Shown piece after piece: positions 35,343-43,842 of a stretch of DNA of 64,000 bases. Source of the DNA: Microvirga sp. VF16 (GTDB lineage Bacteria > Pseudomonadota > Alphaproteobacteria > Rhizobiales > Beijerinckiaceae). Position 1 is the stretch's first letter. Each line of letters starts with the position of its first letter. The stretch lies in the NCBI RefSeq assembly GCF_016864375.1, contig NZ_CP069354.1, positions 4,857,501 through 4,921,500 on the forward strand, in the 5' to 3' direction. The notes beneath the pieces are model-generated. The model was not told the DNA's origin, did not search any database, and worked only from the letters and a program-made list of their open reading frames with translations. Made by a program: the position numbers and the translations under genes.

Positions 35343-36694
35343 TATCCGCGAACCTTTTCGCTTTGCGATTTTGCCCACCAGGGACCTGGGTCAATTGAAC
35401 CGCCGTCTTTCCTGAACTCAACATAGAGGACGGGATTGTTCTTTTCTATGGCGGCGCCGATCAAACTCATGAGAGGAGCTTCTCCCATGGTTGCAACGGG
35501 TTCGCCTGCGAGCACGAACTGCCCGACATCGACATTGATGTGGTCCATACCGGCCAGAAGAATATAGTATCCCCCACCCGCATTGATGATCAAGAGTCGA
35601 CCATAGGACCGAAAGGGCCCTGCAAAGGCGACCCAACCGTCCGCCGGTGATACCACAGTCGCTTTCTGCCGCGTCGTGATCGAAATGCCACGCGTCGTTC
35701 CGCCGTACCCATCGGGGGCGCCGAATTCCAGGGTCGTATCGCCGCTGACCGGCCGCGGCAGAAGTCCACGCGCCTCGGTAAAGGGGACCTTCGGAGCCAA
35801 CCGGGCCGGATCCCGGAAGGCCAGCTGGGCGAATTTCTCCCGGGTTTCGCGTTCCTGCGCCTCGGCGGCCTTGCGAGCCTCCTCCGCAGCGCGTTGAGCG
35901 CCCGCAATCTCCGTTTCCATGCGGTCGATCAGTTCTTTCAGCGTTCCTGCCCGCTGGGCAAGCTCCTCCGCCTTCTGCCTCTCGGTACCGACATTGCGCT
36001 CAACCTCGGCAATGCGGCTCTGTCGAGCCTCCATCAGGGCTGCGAGGCGCACCTGCTCCCGATTGAGGGCCGTCAATTCCCCATTGAGGGTCGCGCGATC
36101 CTTGGTGATGGCTTCCTTCAGGCGCACCAATTCGGCAAGGTCGCCGGCCAGGATCTCGACCTCGTTCCGCAACTCCGGCAGAACCGCGCCCAGCATGATC
36201 GAGGCACGGACGGCTTCGAGCATGTCCTCAGGCCTCACCAGCACGGCGGGGGGCGGACGGCGACCCATGCGCTGCAGGGCCGCGAAAACCTCGACGATGA
36301 CGCCGCGGCGGCTCTGAAGAGAGCGGCGAATGGCCGCTTCGCTGGAGCCGAGGGTCTGGAGCCTCTGTTCCAGACCCCGGATGCGGTCCTCGGTGCCGCG
36401 GACCCGCTCGGCCGTGTCGATCAGGGCGGCATTGAGCTTGGCCCGGTCGGCCTTGATCTCCTCGACCTCGGTCTCGAGGCGTCTGCGCGCCTCGGCATTG
36501 GCCGTAATGGCCTCTTCCAGCACCTTCAGATCCTGCTCGCGTCGGGCTTTTTCCTCGACCGTTTCGCTTTGTGCAGGCTGTGCCGTAGGTGCGGCAGGCT
36601 GCTGCTGGGCCCCGGCGGGGCTCAGACTGGCAGCAACCATCCATGCGGCAAAGCCGAGGGCCTTGCGGGGAGTTAAGGGTTTGAAGCGGATCAT
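35342..36694 (-). CDS. EnvC-like murein hydrolase activator
   Basis: Protein of 450 residues with a signal peptide ending near AGAQ, a long coiled coil (about residues 40-285) and a C-terminal LytM/M23-like domain. The metal ligands are missing: the HxxxD site reads GISITTR and the HxH site reads LYVEFR. It should therefore activate amidases rather than cut peptidoglycan itself, as for EnvC. It is located in the conserved rlmH-envC-ctpA order. Confidence 0.9.
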   Translation of the reverse strand: MIRFKPLTPRKALGFAAWMVAASLSPAGAQQQPAAPTAQPAQSETVEEKARREQDLKVLEEAITANAEARRRLETEVEEIKADRAKLNAALIDTAERVRGTEDRIRGLEQRLQTLGSSEAAIRRSLQSRRGVIVEVFAALQRMGRRPPPAVLVRPEDMLEAVRASIMLGAVLPELRNEVEILAGDLAELVRLKEAITKDRATLNGELTALNREQVRLAALMEARQSRIAEVERNVGTERQKAEELAQRAGTLKELIDRMETEIAGAQRAAEEARKAAEAQERETREKFAQLAFRDPARLAPKVPFTEARGLLPRPVSGDTTLEFGAPDGYGGTTRGISITTRQKATVVSPADGWVAFAGPFRSYGRLLIINAGGGYYILLAGMDHINVDVGQFVLAGEPVATMGEAPLMSLIGAAIEKNNPVLYVEFRKDGGSIDPGPWWAKSQSEKVRG

Positions 36695-36697
36695 CCG

Positions 36698-37192
36698 TCA
36701 GGAATCATCGTGGCCGGCGCGATGATAAGGGTGACCGGCTATGATTGTCAGGGCCCTATAGAGCTGCTCAGCCACGAGCGCCCGTACGATCTGGTGCGGC
36801 ATAGTGAGCGCCCCGAAGGAAACGACGAGGTCGGCACGCTGCCTCAGCTTGGGATCCAGCCCGTCGGGCCCGCCGATCACACAGGCGATCCCGGACCGCC
36901 CCTCGTCGCGCCACTGTCTGATCCGCTCGGAAAAAGCTTCGCTGGATGGGCTCTTGCCGCGCTCGTCGAAGATGATCAGAACAGACGAGCCGGCCTTCTC
37001 CAGAAGGGCCGCAGCCTCTTCCGCGCGCCGGTCGTCCTCCCGGCGCGCCCGGCTCTCGGGCAATTCGACGATGTCGAGCCCGGCCAGACCTAAAGCCCGG
37101 CCCATGCCTTCGACCCGCTGCCTATAGCGTTCGACCAGCTCCCGCTCGGGGCCGCTTTTGAGACGGCCCACGGCCAGCAAGCTCAGTCGCAC
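36698..37192 (-). CDS. rlmH: 23S rRNA (pseudouridine1915-N3)-methyltransferase
   Basis: SPOUT methyltransferase of 164 residues that modifies pseudouridine 1915 in helix 69 of 23S rRNA. The knot region includes CVIGGPDGLDP and VSFGALTMPHQIVRALVAEQ, with the C-terminal GHPYHRAGH conserved. A GTG start at 37192 gives the standard N-terminus (MRLSLLAVGRLKSGPERE). It is 14 bases downstream of rsfS. Confidence 0.93.
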   Translation of the reverse strand: MRLSLLAVGRLKSGPERELVERYRQRVEGMGRALGLAGLDIVELPESRARREDDRRAEEAAALLEKAGSSVLIIFDERGKSPSSEAFSERIRQWRDEGRSGIACVIGGPDGLDPKLRQRADLVVSFGALTMPHQIVRALVAEQLYRALTIIAGHPYHRAGHDDS

Positions 37193-37206
37193 GATAAAAG
37201 CCTTGG

Positions 37207-37689
37207 TTAGCTGGCGCGGTCCTGCGGACGGTCGGCGCCCCACATCTTCTCAAGGTTGTAGAAGCCACGAACCTCGGGACGAAAAACGTGGATCAGCACG
37301 TCGCCGGCATCGATCAGCACCCAGTCGCAGGCAGGCAGGCCTTCGACGCGCGCATTCCCGAACCCCTTGTCCTTGAGGTCCTTGATCACGCGGTCGGCGA
37401 TTGCGCCTACATGGCGATCGGAGCGGCCCGATGTCACGATCATGGTGTCGGCAAGCGAGGTTTTTCCAGCCAGGTCGATCTCGACCGTGTTTTCGGCCTT
37501 CATGTCCTCGAGGGAAGCCAGGGCGGCAGCCCGGATGTCCTCACTTAGCGGAGCCTCCGCTCCGGAGGGAGGAGGAAGCGGATGCTTGTCCGCTTCGACG
37601 GAAGATAGTCGGTTCAGGTTCAGACCCTTTCTCAACAGCACTCGATGGTGCCGACCCTTAAGATAATGCGGGAAGGCCCCATTTTTCAA
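37207..37689 (-). CDS. rsfS: ribosome silencing factor
   Basis: RsfS/Iojap protein of 160 residues that binds uL14 on the 50S subunit and blocks subunit joining. Core motifs: DLAGKTSLADTMIVTSGRSD, then GLPACDWVLIDAGDVLIHVF and RGFYNLEKMWG. The start is probably TTG at 37689. It overlaps the nadD stop (TTGA) with GGGAGA just upstream, which suggests coupled initiation. An alternative GTG at 37641 lacks a close ribosome site. The N-terminal ~45 residues are variable. Confidence 0.88.
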   Translation of the reverse strand: MKNGAFPHYLKGRHHRVLLRKGLNLNRLSSVEADKHPLPPPSGAEAPLSEDIRAAALASLEDMKAENTVEIDLAGKTSLADTMIVTSGRSDRHVGAIADRVIKDLKDKGFGNARVEGLPACDWVLIDAGDVLIHVFRPEVRGFYNLEKMWGADRPQDRAS

Positions 37690-38342
37690 TGTCTCCCGGT
37701 GGGAGAAGTTCGTCTCATTTGGCGCAGCTTGGTGGATGACAGATGGGAGCGCGGCCCGTGCAGGAAGACCCAGGCTGGAGGTTCAAGCCCCGGCAAGGCA
37801 AGGGCTTCGTTCTCGCTGATCCGGCTCGCCGACAGCGCCGTGGCGCTTCTTGAATGGATCGCTTTCAGGGTCCAGCCGGGCCGGTCGATCACGGCCATCG
37901 GCATCATCCGGGCGATGCGCCGCCAGCCGCGCCAGCGGTGGAAGCTCGCCAGATTATCCGCCCCCATGATCCAGACGAAACGAACGCCCGGATAACGCCG
38001 CTTGAGATAGGTCAGAGTATCCACCGTGTAGCGGGCCCCGATTTCCTCCTCGAAGGCAGTCACATCGATCCGGGGATCGTCGGAGACTTGTTCTGCCTCT
38101 TCCACGCGCCTCGCGGTCGTCACCAGCTCGCCGGTGTCCTTCAAGGGGTTCCCCGGCGTGACGATCCACCAGACCCGGTCGAGCCCAAGGCGCTTCAAGG
38201 CCATGAGGCTCACATGGCGATGGCCGGCATGGGCCGGATTGAAGGACCCGCCATAAAGCCCGATCCGCATGCCGGGGGCGGCCCGCGGCAGGCGGGTCAG
38301 GCCGGAGGGCCTGATGCGGAAGCGGGAAGAGCCAGGCTTCAC
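37686..38342 (-). CDS. nadD: nicotinate-nucleotide adenylyltransferase
   Basis: Adenylyltransferase of 218 residues making nicotinate adenine dinucleotide in NAD synthesis. The signature GLYGGSFNPAHAGHRHVS contains the HxGH nucleotide site, and the C-terminal part has STKLRQMRR in place of ISSTxIR. It carries a basic N-terminal extension of about 24 residues common in Rhizobiales. Its start overlaps the proA stop by 4 bases (ATGA), and its stop overlaps the rsfS start. Confidence 0.93.
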   Translation of the reverse strand: MKPGSSRFRIRPSGLTRLPRAAPGMRIGLYGGSFNPAHAGHRHVSLMALKRLGLDRVWWIVTPGNPLKDTGELVTTARRVEEAEQVSDDPRIDVTAFEEEIGARYTVDTLTYLKRRYPGVRFVWIMGADNLASFHRWRGWRRIARMMPMAVIDRPGWTLKAIHSRSATALSASRISENEALALPGLEPPAWVFLHGPRSHLSSTKLRQMRRTSPTGRH

Positions 38343-39628
38343 GGACGCGTCTGGCCCGAGCCGCGGATGCGGTACTTGAACGAGGTCAGCTGCTCCACCC
38401 CGACCGGTCCGCGGGCATGCATGCGCCCCGTGGCGATGCCGATCTCGGCGCCGAACCCGAACTCGCCGCCATCGGCGAACTGGGTCGAGGCGTTGTGGAG
38501 GACGATGGCAGAGTCGACCTCGGCCAGGAAGCGCTCGGCAGCCGCTTCATCATTTGTGACGATGGAATCGGTGTGGTGCGAGCCAAAAGCCTCGATATGC
38601 GCGATCGCGGCATCGAGGCCGTCGACGACCCGGGCCGATATGATGGCGTCGAGATATTCGGTGCGCCAATCCTCTTCCGTGGCCGGCGTAACGCGAGCGT
38701 CAACCGCCTGCACGGCCTCATCTCCGCGCACGACGCAACCTGCATCGAGCAGCATGGAGATCAGTGGCTTGAGATGCGTCTCGGCGCAGGCTCGGTCGAC
38801 CAGCAAGGTCTCTGCCGCACCGCAGACGCCAGTGCGGCGCATCTTGGCGTTCAGCACGATCGCTTTCGCCATCTCCAGATCGGCCGCACCATGCACATAG
38901 ACATGATTGAGCCCTTCGAGATGCGCGAAGACAGGCACCCTCGCCTCCTCCTGTACGCGTGCGACGAGGCTCTTGCCACCGCGCGGCACGATCACATCGA
39001 GATTGCCCTCAAGACCTGAGAGCATGGCGCCCACGGCAGCCCGGTCGCGGGTCGGTACGAGGCGGATCGCATCGCCGGGCAGGCCCGCCTGCTCCAAGCC
39101 TTCGCTCATCGCCTCCGCGATGGCAAGCGACGTACGGAAGCTCTCGGACCCCGTACGCAGAATCGCCGCATTGCCAGCCTTGAGACACAAGGCACCGGCA
39201 TCGGCCGTGACGTTCGGGCGACTCTCGAAGATCACGCCGATCACGCCAAGCGGCGTCGCCACGCGTTCGATCTGCAACCCGTTGGGACGCTCGAACCGCG
39301 CCAGCAGACGCCCGACCGGATCGGGCAGAGCCGCGATGCTCTCCACGGCTGCCGCGATGTCTTCCAGTCGTTCAGGATTGAGCGTCAGACGATCGATGAA
39401 AGCGGAACTCTGCCCCTTGGCCTTCGCCTCGGCGAGATCCTCGGCATTGGCACTCAGGATCGCGTCCTTATTGGCACGGATGCTGGATGACATGGCACGC
39501 AGGGCTGCGTTCTTCTCCTCGGCGCTCGCCAGCGCCACCCGCCGCGCCGCACCGCGTGCGCGGCGGCCGAGATCGGCCATCAGTGCTTCGATATCGCCGC
39601 CTTCGATCACCTTGAGAGCGTCCATCAA
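38339..39628 (-). CDS. proA: gamma-glutamyl phosphate reductase
   Basis: NADPH-dependent reductase of 429 residues, the second step of proline synthesis. Aldehyde-dehydrogenase fold: the catalytic Cys is in RRTGVCGAAETLLVD, with PLGVIGVIFESRPNV and VPRGGKSLVARVQEEA as family signatures. It is 9 bases downstream of proB, and its stop overlaps the nadD start. Confidence 0.95.
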   Translation of the reverse strand: MMDALKVIEGGDIEALMADLGRRARGAARRVALASAEEKNAALRAMSSSIRANKDAILSANAEDLAEAKAKGQSSAFIDRLTLNPERLEDIAAAVESIAALPDPVGRLLARFERPNGLQIERVATPLGVIGVIFESRPNVTADAGALCLKAGNAAILRTGSESFRTSLAIAEAMSEGLEQAGLPGDAIRLVPTRDRAAVGAMLSGLEGNLDVIVPRGGKSLVARVQEEARVPVFAHLEGLNHVYVHGAADLEMAKAIVLNAKMRRTGVCGAAETLLVDRACAETHLKPLISMLLDAGCVVRGDEAVQAVDARVTPATEEDWRTEYLDAIISARVVDGLDAAIAHIEAFGSHHTDSIVTNDEAAAERFLAEVDSAIVLHNASTQFADGGEFGFGAEIGIATGRMHARGPVGVEQLTSFKYRIRGSGQTRP

Positions 39629-39637
39629 TCTGCTTCC

Positions 39638-40795
39638 TCACGCTCCGGCGCGCGCTTCATTGTTCGTGGTCACGATGGCCAAGGCCATGTCATCCCGATG
39701 AATCATCTCGGAGCGTCCCGGATAACCGAGCACCGCTTCGATCTCGCGGCTAGGACGACCGATGATGCGGGAGGCTTCTTCCGCATCGTAGGCCACGAGT
39801 CCCCGACCCAGAACGCGCTGCCCATCACTGATTGCCACCGCATCGCCCCGGGCAAAGGAGCCCTCGATCCGGCGCACGCCCACCGGCAACAGACTGGCGC
39901 CACCCTGGAGCGCGCGTGCCGCGCCCTCGTCCACGTAGAGCGTGCCGCGCGGCTCCAGCGCACCGGCAATCCAGGTCTTGCGCGCTGTCGCGGGATTGGA
40001 CGGCGTGAGGAACCAGGTACAGCGCCCGCCTTCGGCAACGCGTTTCAGCGGATTCTTTGTGCGGCCATCGGCGATGATCATATGCGTGCCGCCGGCGGTG
40101 GCGATCTTGCCTGCCTCGACCTTCGTGCGCATGCCGCCGCGCGACAGCTCGGAGGCAGCGCCTCCCGCCATGGCCTCGATGGCCGGCGTGATGCGCTCGA
40201 CCACCGGAATGTGCTCGGCATTCGGATCCGATGCGGGTGGCGCCGTGTAAAGCCCGTCGATATCGGAGAACAGCACCAGCAGATCGGCGCCGATCATGGT
40301 GGCGACACGCGCAGCCAGTCGATCGTTGTCGCCGTAGCGGATCTCGGAGGTTGCGACCGTGTCGTTCTCGTTGACGACAGGCACGGCGCGCATCTCGAGC
40401 AGCTTCAACGTCGTCGCGCGTGCGTTGAGATAGCGCCGGCGCTCCTCCGTGTCGGAGAGCGTCACGAGGATCTGTCCTGCCGTGATGCCATGATGCGCCA
40501 GCACTTCCGACCAGGTACGCGCAAGCGCGATCTGGCCCACGGCCGCCGCCGCCTGACTTTCCTCTAACCGCAGAGGTCCTGATGGAAGGCCCAGCACGGT
40601 ACGCCCCATGGCAATCGCACCGGAGGAAACAACGAGAACGTCGGCGCCTTTCGCATGAAGATCGGCGATATCCTCGGCGAGCGCCGCGAGCCAAGCATGG
40701 TTCAGCCGGCCGCGGGCCCGATCGACCAGCAGCGCGGAGCCGACTTTCAAAACAATGCGGCGGAATTGACTGACTTCGGGGCTCACGGATGCCAC
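39638..40795 (-). CDS. proB: glutamate 5-kinase
   Basis: Kinase of 385 residues, the feedback-regulated first step of proline synthesis. The amino-acid kinase domain includes VLKVGSALLVD, VSSGAIAMGR and NENDTVATSEIRYGDNDRLAA. A C-terminal PUA domain (about 285-375) is present, as in full-length ProB. It overlaps the obgE stop by 13 bases. Confidence 0.95.
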   Translation of the reverse strand: MASVSPEVSQFRRIVLKVGSALLVDRARGRLNHAWLAALAEDIADLHAKGADVLVVSSGAIAMGRTVLGLPSGPLRLEESQAAAAVGQIALARTWSEVLAHHGITAGQILVTLSDTEERRRYLNARATTLKLLEMRAVPVVNENDTVATSEIRYGDNDRLAARVATMIGADLLVLFSDIDGLYTAPPASDPNAEHIPVVERITPAIEAMAGGAASELSRGGMRTKVEAGKIATAGGTHMIIADGRTKNPLKRVAEGGRCTWFLTPSNPATARKTWIAGALEPRGTLYVDEGAARALQGGASLLPVGVRRIEGSFARGDAVAISDGQRVLGRGLVAYDAEEASRIIGRPSREIEAVLGYPGRSEMIHRDDMALAIVTTNNEARAGA

Positions 40796-41817
40796 TCTTC
40801 CTGGGGCTGGGCAGGCTCTTCCTCGGCCTTGGCCTCATCGATCACGGTCAGGAGCGCCTGCAGCACCTCCTGCACGCCTTGGCCCGACGCGGAGGAGACC
40901 ACGTAAGGCGTCCGCTTGCAGGCTTTTTTCAGCTTCTTCAGCTGCTCCTTGAGCGTGTCCTCGTCCAAGGCATCGGCCTTGGAGAGAGCCACGATCTCGG
41001 GCTTGTCGGCGAGCCCATGGCCATAGGCCTCGATCTCGTGGCGGACGGTCTTGTACGCCTCGCCTGCGTCCTCGCTCGTGCCCTCGACAAGATGCAGCAG
41101 CACGCGGCAGCGTTCCACATGGCTCAGGAATTTGTCGCCGAGGCCCACGCCCTCGGAGGCGCCCTCGATCAGGCCCGGAATATCGGCGAGAACGAATTCG
41201 CGGCCATAGGCACGTACGACACCAAGGCCTGGATGAAGCGTGGTGAAGGGATAATCGGCGATCTTCGGCTTCGCCGCCGTGACGGTGGCGAGAAAGGTGG
41301 ACTTACCCGCGTTAGGGAGCCCGACGAGGCCGGCATCCGCGATCAGCTTGAGGCGCAGGATGAGCGTCTGCTCCTGCCCCTCCTGGCCCGGATTGGCCCG
41401 GCGCGGAGCGCGGTTGGTCGAGGTGGTGAAATAGGCATTGCCGAAGCCACCATTGCCGCCTTTCGCCAGCAGCACCTTCTGACCCACATGGGTCATGTCC
41501 GCAATGACGGTCTCGCCGTCCTCTTCGAGAATCTCGGTGCCGGCCGGCACCTTGAGAACCACATCGGCGCCTTTGGCGCCGTGCCGGTTCTTGCCCATGC
41601 CGTGGCCGCCGGTCTTGGCCTTGAAATGCTGCTGATAGCGATAATCGATGAGGGTGTTCAGCCCCTCGACGCATTCCGCCCACACATCGCCGCCGCGGCC
41701 GCCATCGCCACCGTCCGGTCCGCCGAACTCGATGAACTTTTCACGGCGGAACGACACGGCGCCGCCGCCGCCATTGCCGGAGCGAATATAGATCTTGGCT
41801 TGGTCGAGAAATTTCAT
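40783..41817 (-). CDS. obgE: GTPase ObgE/CgtA
   Basis: Essential ribosome-associated GTPase of 344 residues. The Gly-rich Obg domain (RSGNGGGGAVSFRREKFIEF ...) comes first, then the G domain with GLPNAGKSTF (G1), DIPGLIEGA (G3) and SKAD (G4). The C-terminus is short and acidic. It lies downstream of rpmA as in most bacteria, though here a GNAT gene intervenes. Confidence 0.95.
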   Translation of the reverse strand: MKFLDQAKIYIRSGNGGGGAVSFRREKFIEFGGPDGGDGGRGGDVWAECVEGLNTLIDYRYQQHFKAKTGGHGMGKNRHGAKGADVVLKVPAGTEILEEDGETVIADMTHVGQKVLLAKGGNGGFGNAYFTTSTNRAPRRANPGQEGQEQTLILRLKLIADAGLVGLPNAGKSTFLATVTAAKPKIADYPFTTLHPGLGVVRAYGREFVLADIPGLIEGASEGVGLGDKFLSHVERCRVLLHLVEGTSEDAGEAYKTVRHEIEAYGHGLADKPEIVALSKADALDEDTLKEQLKKLKKACKRTPYVVSSASGQGVQEVLQALLTVIDEAKAEEEPAQPQEEWHP

Positions 41818-41926
41818 AACCCGGATCCTTTACGGGACTGGAGCATTTTTCGCAAAAGCCGATCAGGCCCTGCGGTTAAAAAATGCCCCCGTCCGCGGTC
41901 GTGGTGCGGGAGCAACGCAGACAAAA

Positions 41927-41960
41927 GGGAAGCGCTCCCGAGATTTCGGAAGCGCTTCCT
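41927..41960 (-). terminator. intrinsic terminator after the GNAT gene
   Basis: GGAAGCGCT and AGCGCTTCC pair around a 14-base loop. On the minus strand the stem is followed by CCCTTTTG, just after the acetyltransferase stop. It implies that obgE has its own promoter. Confidence 0.7.
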
Positions 41961-41964
41961 ATTT

Positions 41965-42615
41965 TCAGCTTGCGAGGGACATCTCGCGGTCCACCTCGAC
42001 CTCGACGCAGACGGGCTCACGCACGAGGCCGGTATGGCTCCAGCTCTTCAGGCTCTCCCAGGCCCGCCGGTCGAGGCGGAAATGGTCGGCAGGATAGAGA
42101 CCGCCCCGGGCCGGCAGCTCGACGAGGCCCGCGCCCTGATAGGCAAAGCCGCACTTCTCCAGCACCCGCCGGGAGGCCGGGTTGATGACCCGAGCCGAGG
42201 CGGTGAGCTCGTCCTTCTCGCCATAGGCGAAGAAGGCATCGATCAGCGCGCGAGCCGCCTCGGTGGCGTAGCCCTTGCCCCAATAGGGCGTGCCGAGCCA
42301 GTAGCCGAGGCTGGGCTTGCCCGTCTCGGGATCGGGGCCGATGCCGACCATGCCGATCAGGTTGTTAGGCTTGCCCTTGGGCGTGATGGCGAGCTGCAGA
42401 CCCTGGCCGTCCGCATTGGACCGCCGGGACATGAAGATAAATCGCTCGGCATCGTCCGGATGATATGGATGCGGAATTCGAGCCGTCATCTCCGCGACCG
42501 ATTTCTCACCGGCAAGGCGTACGATGGCTTGGGCATCCGCGAGACGGGCCCAGCGCAGCCACAGGCCGCGGATCTCGAGGCGGAAAACATCGTCACGGGT
42601 GAGGTCGGGAAACAT
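41965..42615 (-). CDS. GNAT family N-acetyltransferase (RimJ/RimL-like)
   Basis: Acetyltransferase of 216 residues. The acetyl-CoA binding strand-loop-helix is visible in LGYWLGTPYWGKGYATEAARA near residue 110, and VINPASRRVLEKCGF is typical of the RimJ/RimL subgroup that acetylates protein N-termini. The start MFPDLTRDDVFRL at 42615 follows GGAGCAAGACG; the frame extends 21 codons upstream. The target is unknown. Confidence 0.87.
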   Translation of the reverse strand: MFPDLTRDDVFRLEIRGLWLRWARLADAQAIVRLAGEKSVAEMTARIPHPYHPDDAERFIFMSRRSNADGQGLQLAITPKGKPNNLIGMVGIGPDPETGKPSLGYWLGTPYWGKGYATEAARALIDAFFAYGEKDELTASARVINPASRRVLEKCGFAYQGAGLVELPARGGLYPADHFRLDRRAWESLKSWSHTGLVREPVCVEVEVDREMSLAS

Positions 42616-42663
42616 CGTCTTGCTCCGATCCGTTGGGCCCTCCTTGGGCCCGAGAAATGACGA

Positions 42664-42690
42664 AGGGGAGGTGGACATCCCACCTCCCCT
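42664..42690 (-). terminator. hairpin after rpmA
   Basis: AGGGGAGGTGG and CCACCTCCCCT form an 11-bp stem with a 5-base loop, between the rpmA stop and the GNAT start. There is no strong T run, so it may be a weak terminator or a processing signal. Confidence 0.55.
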
Positions 42691-42794
42691 GTCAGTTTCG
42701 GATTGGAGCTTGGCTTTTTAGGGCCTGTTTGGAGCTCTTAACCCGCCGGGTCGGTGTGATGCCGGCAGGAGCTCCTTCGTTTCGCTCTTGCCGT

Positions 42795-43061
42795 TTACTC
42801 TGCGGCCTCTTGGGCCGGTACGACCGATACAAAGGCTCGGCCTTGACGCGTAAGGAATCGGACTCGGCCATTGGCCGTGGCAAAGAGGGTGTGATCTTTG
42901 CCCATGCCGACATTGGCGCCGGCATGCCATTTCGTGCCGCGCTGACGAATAATGATGTTGCCGGCGACGACCTGCTGATCGCCGAATTTCTTGACGCCCA
43001 GACGACGGCCGTCGGAATCGCGACCGTTGCGAGACGAACCGCCTGCTTTTTTGTGAGCCAT
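42795..43061 (-). CDS. rpmA: 50S ribosomal protein L27
   Basis: Protein bL27 of 88 residues, starting MAHKKAGGSSRNGRDSDGRR and containing GVKKFGDQQVVAGNIIIRQR. It is located at the peptidyl-transferase centre of the 50S subunit. It is 35 bases downstream of rplU in the usual order and ends in a short acidic tail. Confidence 0.96.
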   Translation of the reverse strand: MAHKKAGGSSRNGRDSDGRRLGVKKFGDQQVVAGNIIIRQRGTKWHAGANVGMGKDHTLFATANGRVRFLTRQGRAFVSVVPAQEAAE

Positions 43062-43096
43062 GGGTTACTCCCGTGTTCCTGTCAGTTGCCGAACGC

Positions 43097-43489
43097 TTAT
43101 TCAGCGGTGGCCGGCGCAGCCTCGTCAGCCGCAGCCTTGGTGGTCTTCTTGGCCGCAGCCTTCTTGGGCTTTTCGCCACCGGCGAGGATCTCGGTGATCC
43201 GCACCACGGTGTAGTCCTGGCGATGCCCGCGCTTGCGGCGCGAATTCTGGCGACGGCGCTTCTTGAAGGAGATGACCTTCTCGCCGCGGGTGTGTTCCAC
43301 CACCTCGCCCGCCACGGTCACGCCCTCGACGAGGGGGGCGCCCACCTGGGTCGAACCGTCGTTCGTGACCATGAGAACCTGGTCGAACGTGACGGCGGTG
43401 CCAGGCTCGCCTGCGAGCGTGGCGACGGTGATGACGTCGTTGGCGGCAACGCGATACTGCTTGCCGCCGGTCTTGATCACTGCGAACAT
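43097..43489 (-). CDS. rplU: 50S ribosomal protein L21
   Basis: Protein bL21 of 130 residues starting MFAVIKTGGKQYRVAANDVI, with KKRRRQNSRRKRGHRQDYTVVRI as the RNA-binding region. The last ~30 residues are an Ala/Lys-rich extension beyond the usual length, frequent in Alphaproteobacteria. It is the first gene of the rplU-rpmA transcript, with a recognisable promoter and structured leader upstream. Confidence 0.95.
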   Translation of the reverse strand: MFAVIKTGGKQYRVAANDVITVATLAGEPGTAVTFDQVLMVTNDGSTQVGAPLVEGVTVAGEVVEHTRGEKVISFKKRRRQNSRRKRGHRQDYTVVRITEILAGGEKPKKAAAKKTTKAAADEAAPATAE

Positions 43490-43551
43490 CTTAATCCTCG
43501 TGTTCAAACCCAATTCTCAGCGGGGGAAAGCCCCCACCGGATTGGCTTTTT

Positions 43552-43619
43552 GGCAGTTTCCGGCTTCGGTTCACGGCAGTCTGAAACTGCCGCATGGATA
43601 TGAGCAGACACTCATATCC
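43552..43619 (-). promoter_or_regulatory. structured leader of rplU (two hairpins)
   Basis: Two strong stems lie between the predicted transcription start and rplU. The first is GGATATGAG/CTCATATCC (43596-43604 with 43611-43619, 6-base loop). The second is GGCAGTTTC/GAAACTGCC (43552-43560 with 43583-43591). The leader would be about 140 bases. A ribosomal-protein autoregulatory leader is plausible but not proven. Confidence 0.5.
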
Positions 43620-43635
43620 GCTCATAGAGGAGGCC

Positions 43636-43664
43636 TATCTACGGACGGAGCCTGTCCTTGTCAA
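43636..43664 (-). promoter_or_regulatory. sigma-70 promoter of rplU-rpmA
   Basis: On the minus strand TTGACA (43664-43659), exactly 17 bases, then TAGATA (43641-43636). The boxes are close to the housekeeping consensus and correctly placed for the rplU transcript. Confidence 0.75.
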
Positions 43665-43752
43665 TCAAAAACCTTGCTTTTGGCGCTTGAAGACCCGCCA
43701 AGCCCATGATATCCACCCGGCCTCAACCAGCGGGCCTCAAGGCCTTCGCACC

Positions 43753-43842
43753 CCGGAGAGGTGGCAGAGTGGTTGAATGCACCGCACTCGAAATGCGGCA
43801 TACGGGCAACCGTATCGGGAGTTCGAATCTCCCCCTCTCCGC
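43753..43842 (+). tRNA. tRNA-Ser (anticodon CGA)
   Basis: A 90-base class II tRNA with encoded CCA. The acceptor GGAGAGG pairs with CCTCTCC. The anticodon stem CCGCA/TGCGG encloses CTCGAAA, giving CGA. The long variable arm ATACGGGCAACCGTAT and the T arm GAGTTCGAATCTC are present. It marks the left boundary of the accessory region. Confidence 0.97.
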
